Of a DNA stretch of 21,907 bases, positions 20,401 through 21,907 are shown piece by piece. The first letter of the stretch is position 1; the number at the start of each line of letters is the position of its first letter. This DNA comes from a virus, in IMG/VR virus record IMGVR_UViG_3300018481_001078, positions 1 through 21,907 of that record, one strand, 5' to 3'. The notes beneath the pieces were generated by a model. That model saw only the letters and a list, made by a program, of their open reading frames with translations, made no database searches and was not told where the DNA came from. Position numbers and translations under genes: made by a program.

Positions 20401-20835
20401 ATGAGCGCAGTATATCTTGCCGGCCCTATCGACGGATGTACCCATGATGAAATGTGGGAGTGGAGAATATACGCAAAAAAACTGCTTCATCCACTTCAGT
20501 GTTTTAATCCCTGTAAACGAATGTTTAATATTCCAGCAGCAGGAAGAACTGAAGCTGCTAAACAGATTGTCACGCTAGATAAAGCAGAAATTGCAGCATC
20601 AGATGCCTTGTTAGTATGGTATAATCAGCCGGCAGCAGGATCTAAAATGACCGGTTCTACGATGGAAATCATCTATGCGTTTGAACGTGGTAAACTGGTA
20701 GTAGTTGTTAGCAGTGAAAAGACAATCTCACCATGGATTGATTATCACAGTCATGTTATTTTTTCGGACATAGAACCTGCTGCTAAATATATCAAGAATT
20801 TTCTCACTCCTGACATATATTATCCGCCAGCATAA
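20401..20835 (+). CDS. Nucleoside 2-deoxyribosyltransferase-like enzyme
   Basis: This encodes 144 residues. AVYLAGPIDG (3-12) is the N-terminal nucleotide-binding strand-loop (YxAGP), ASDALLVW is the following strand, and GSTMEIIYAFERGK contains the catalytic glutamate E89 of the deoxyribosyltransferase family (G/S-x-x-x-E-(I/L)-x-x-A). These enzymes swap bases between deoxyribonucleosides or hydrolyse deoxynucleoside monophosphates (DNPH1-like). In a phage it would recycle or sanitise the nucleotide pool, alongside nrdJ. It starts 2 bases after the preceding stop. Which of the two reactions it performs cannot be decided here. Confidence 0.78.
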   Translation: MSAVYLAGPIDGCTHDEMWEWRIYAKKLLHPLQCFNPCKRMFNIPAAGRTEAAKQIVTLDKAEIAASDALLVWYNQPAAGSKMTGSTMEIIYAFERGKLVVVVSSEKTISPWIDYHSHVIFSDIEPAAKYIKNFLTPDIYYPPA

Positions 20836-20844
20836 GGAACACCA

Positions 20845-21111
20845 ATGAAAAAAGCTAAAAAGATACTTCCAAGACAAGGATCAATTCCTATTAAGACGAG
20901 AACCTTCAAGCTGGAACCTCTTCCAGAGAGTCAATGGGTTGCATGTCCTTCTTGCCGTGGAACCGGTTTTATTAAGAATATCGGGGATAATGGTTCAGTA
21001 AAAGGGCAAATGGCATGTCCAGTTGCTACATGTACCGAGGGAACTATTGACAGTAAAATGGTATATTCTGATATTATTCAGCCTAAATTGGTTGACATGC
21101 CGCAAGATTAA
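20845..21111 (+). CDS. Zinc-knuckle (DnaJ-type CxxCxGxG-like) small protein
   Basis: This encodes 88 residues. A basic N-terminus (MKKAKKILPRQGSIPIKTRTFKL) precedes CPSCRGTGFIKN, a DnaJ-like CxxCxGxG motif, and CPVATCTEGTID, a related second half with a four-residue cysteine spacing. The four cysteines could hold one zinc ion. Such single knuckles are common in small phage proteins and bind protein or nucleic acid. It lies 9 bases after the deoxyribosyltransferase gene, and the promoter of the tmRNA gene overlaps its last codons. Confidence 0.75.
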   Translation: MKKAKKILPRQGSIPIKTRTFKLEPLPESQWVACPSCRGTGFIKNIGDNGSVKGQMACPVATCTEGTIDSKMVYSDIIQPKLVDMPQD

Positions 21112-21120
21112 TGTTATAAA
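21092..21120 (+). promoter_or_regulatory. Sigma70-type promoter of the tmRNA gene
   Basis: TTGACA (21092-21097) and TATAAA (21115-21120) have a 17-base spacer. The -35 lies inside the end of the zinc-knuckle gene. The predicted start near 21127 is just upstream of the tmRNA acceptor piece, so the tmRNA can be made independently of the preceding operon. Confidence 0.75.
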
Positions 21121-21122
21121 TA
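21115..21122 (+). promoter_or_regulatory. T4-type late promoter octamer overlapping the -10 of ssrA
   Basis: An exact TATAAATA begins at the first base of the sigma70 -10 element, so the same spot can in principle be read by host RNA polymerase early and by a phage gp55-type late sigma factor. This would keep tmRNA transcription going through infection. The overlap may also be partly coincidental, because both motifs are AT-rich. Confidence 0.45.
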
Positions 21123-21126
21123 TAGG

Positions 21127-21397
21127 ATCAGATGTTGATATTTGTTTGTTGATGTTTTCGGGACCCGGGGGCAGTACCCGGCGCCTCCACCAAAAGTTTA
21201 TCTACTATGGGGGCGACATAGGATCGACTGGAATAGAGACGCAAAAGTAGTCTGATTCGCTGACCAAGTGGTCAAAATAACTGTCGCAGATAACGACAAC
21301 AATAGGGACTATGCCCTCGCGGCATGAGTTACTTGGGTTTTAAGGAACCTAGAAACAGAACTTCTTAAAGCGATGGGGAAGGGAGTAATTTCTTCCC
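21127..21397 (+). ncRNA. ssrA: Permuted two-piece transfer-messenger RNA (tmRNA)
   Basis: tmRNA rescues stalled ribosomes and tags the unfinished protein for proteolysis. Here the acceptor piece comes first: a T arm with stem CCGGG (21165-21169)/CCCGG (21177-21181), a 7-base loop GGCAGTA, then CGCCTCC (21182-21188) and ACCA ending at 21192. After a 16-base spacer the coding piece starts with GGGGGCG at 21209-21215, which pairs with CGCCTCC over 7 bp. The third pair is G-U, the alanyl-tRNA synthetase identity signal. GGATCGACTGG resembles the conserved start of tmRNA. The tag frame is at 21286-21327. This order of pieces is characteristic of alphaproteobacterial ssrA. The outer ends are estimated from the promoter and terminator. 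The conserved CCTAG..AACAG element at 21348-21358 is also as I recall from alpha-tmRNA. Confidence 0.9.
21286..21327 (+). other. tmRNA tag reading frame ADNDNNRDYALAA
   Basis: The resume codon GCA (21286-21288) follows a TAACTGTC context similar to the tmRNA consensus upstream of the resume codon. The frame gives ADNDNNRDYALAA and ends with TGA at 21325-21327. With the alanine carried by the tRNA-like part, the added peptide would be AADNDNNRDYALAA. The hydrophobic end ALAA matches ClpXP/ClpAP recognition signals. The end -YALAA is as in Escherichia coli, while the middle is unlike the alphaproteobacterial tags I recall. Confidence 0.85.
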
Positions 21398-21406
21398 TAT
21401 TTCTTT
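21375..21406 (+). terminator. Intrinsic terminator of the tmRNA gene
   Basis: GGGAAG (21376-21381) pairs with CTTCCC (21392-21397), and the pair may be extended by a G-T closing pair. It is followed by the T-rich TATTTCTTT. Position after the tag and the 3' elements of the coding piece fits the transcript end. The hairpin loop is 10 bases. Confidence 0.65.
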
Positions 21407-21423
21407 AATTAGAAAGAAAAATA

Positions 21424-21651
21424 GTGCGAATATGTATAATACTGTTTATGGCATTAACTTCTGTTCCTGCAACTGCTCAAACATTTAAAGAGAAACTCAG
21501 TTGCACTCCAGATGTCATAAAATTCTGCCATCATTTAAAATTGCAGAAAGATGATCCCGATATTATGACTCAAATTATCTCATGTCTTGTTTCTAATAAA
21601 CAATCATTACGACCATCTTGTCAAGTAGCTTTAACTAAACGAGGTTTTTGA
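21424..21651 (+). CDS. Exported cysteine-rich protein, host-type
   Basis: This encodes 75 residues, initiated at GTG 21424. An N-terminal signal peptide (MRICIILFMALTSVPATAQ) has probable cleavage after AQ or nearby. The mature protein has four cysteines in the pattern CTPDVIKFC, then IISCLVSNKQSLRPSC, matching small periplasmic cysteine-rich proteins I recall from rhizobia, bradyrhizobia and Methylobacterium, where the spacing predicts two disulfides. GAAAG/AGAAA is a poor ribosome site, and the gene starts about 18 bases after the tmRNA terminator, so the promoter is unclear. It may have come from a host. Confidence 0.7.
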   Translation: MRICIILFMALTSVPATAQTFKEKLSCTPDVIKFCHHLKLQKDDPDIMTQIISCLVSNKQSLRPSCQVALTKRGF

Positions 21652-21652
21652 A

Positions 21653-21907
21653 ATGAAAGTACAGCAAATGAAACCAGTGAATACTCCTTCGGGTTTAAAG
21701 ACAATTTCTAGGACTGTAAAAATGCCTGGCGGTGAAATGGCCAGAGTTCAAGTTAGTAATACAGGACACGTTACATGGAATGGTGCAAAACTTGGAGTCT
21801 TTAAAGGACGACTGAGCGAAGATAAAAAGTATTTTATTCCGTATAGATTTTCTGATAGTGTTCTTCTTACTAAAAATTTTAAACGTAAGCGTATTCCAAC
21901 GCTTAAA
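21653..21907 (+). CDS. Hypothetical phage protein (3' truncated by window end)
   Basis: From ATG 21653 the frame is open to the last base (85 codons, no stop), so the gene continues outside the window. The start is one base after the previous stop. The residues include MKVQQMKPVNTPSGLKTISR, then WNGAKLGVFKGRLSEDKKYFIPYRFSD, with beta-strand character and many basic residues. No family was recognised. Confidence 0.6.
   Translation, partial: MKVQQMKPVNTPSGLKTISRTVKMPGGEMARVQVSNTGHVTWNGAKLGVFKGRLSEDKKYFIPYRFSDSVLLTKNFKRKRIPTLK

Noticed and set aside
21127-21192. Reading the CCA-ending segment as an ordinary tRNA 3' end
   Set aside because: There is no anticodon arm or 5' half upstream; its acceptor strand pairs with the downstream GGGGGCG as expected for permuted tmRNA.
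21023-21250. Open frame of 75 codons crossing the start of the tmRNA gene
   Set aside because: It overlaps the zinc-knuckle gene in another frame and runs through the structured tmRNA acceptor piece.
1-21907. CRISPR arrays, insertion sequences and long repeats
   Set aside because: No spaced repeat array, transposase motif or long duplicated block was noticed; repeats seen are short (7-20 bases) and local.

Overview
The window is a densely packed, AT-rich stretch of a large tailed bacteriophage genome of the T4 superfamily (myovirus type). Almost every gene lies on the + strand. Neighbouring genes commonly overlap by 1 to 4 bases (ATGA or TAATG junctions) and intergenic space is minimal. T4-type genes include a gp61-like primase, a T4-type RNase H (5' to 3' exonuclease), a PD-(D/E)XK nuclease, a DUF2693 SH3-barrel protein, a Seg-like GIY-YIG protein and several small conserved phage proteins. 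Perfect copies of the T4 late promoter octamer TATAAATA occur at two promoter positions. The host is probably an alphaproteobacterium, most likely a rhizobia-like one. The reasons are a circularly permuted two-piece tmRNA gene, a B12-dependent ribonucleotide reductase, two exported Cys-motif proteins of a kind common in Hyphomicrobiales, and a GC-rich fragment resembling an alphaproteobacterial ParE/GyrB N-terminus.

Layout. 1-937: end of a virion (tail-type) protein, a conserved T4-superfamily protein and a small protein whose N-terminus resembles T4 capsid-targeting peptides. 875-1773 (- strand): two membrane proteins behind a T4-type late promoter, possibly a lysis or envelope pair. 1774-1940: divergent control region with a consensus sigma70 promoter. 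1941-6723: class II RNR, primase, small proteins and a GIY-YIG protein. 6730-11394: a second consensus promoter, DUF2693, a GC-rich structured leader, a small protein, then a tightly coupled metabolic operon. That operon encodes a SpeD-like pyruvoyl decarboxylase, a GmhA-like sugar isomerase, a TagD/HldC-type nucleotidyltransferase, a glycosyltransferase, an HddA-like GHMP kinase and a SAM methyltransferase. It looks like a phage-borne heptose activation and transfer pathway. 11406-15005: RNase H, helper genes, PD-(D/E)XK nuclease and an FkbM methyltransferase. 15018-16338: exported protein, metallopeptidase-like protein and GNAT acetyltransferase. 16348-19205: third promoter, DUF932 protein, P-loop kinase and a run of very small genes, two of them membrane proteins. 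One of the small genes ends in an approximately 100-bp, 70% GC host-like ParE/GyrB N-terminal fragment. 19212-21111: fourth promoter, a 376-residue basic protein, a deoxyribosyltransferase-like enzyme and a zinc-knuckle protein. 21092-21406: permuted ssrA with its own promoter, tag reading frame ADNDNNRDYALAA, and a terminator. 21424-21907: an exported Cys-rich protein and a truncated final gene.

The genes appear to serve three tasks: dNTP supply and DNA replication (nrdJ, primase, RNase H, nuclease, deoxyribosyltransferase, kinase), remodelling of host or virion surface or of small-molecule pools (heptose cassette, methyltransferases, SpeD), and control of host translation (tmRNA). No tRNA gene, insertion sequence or CRISPR array was seen.
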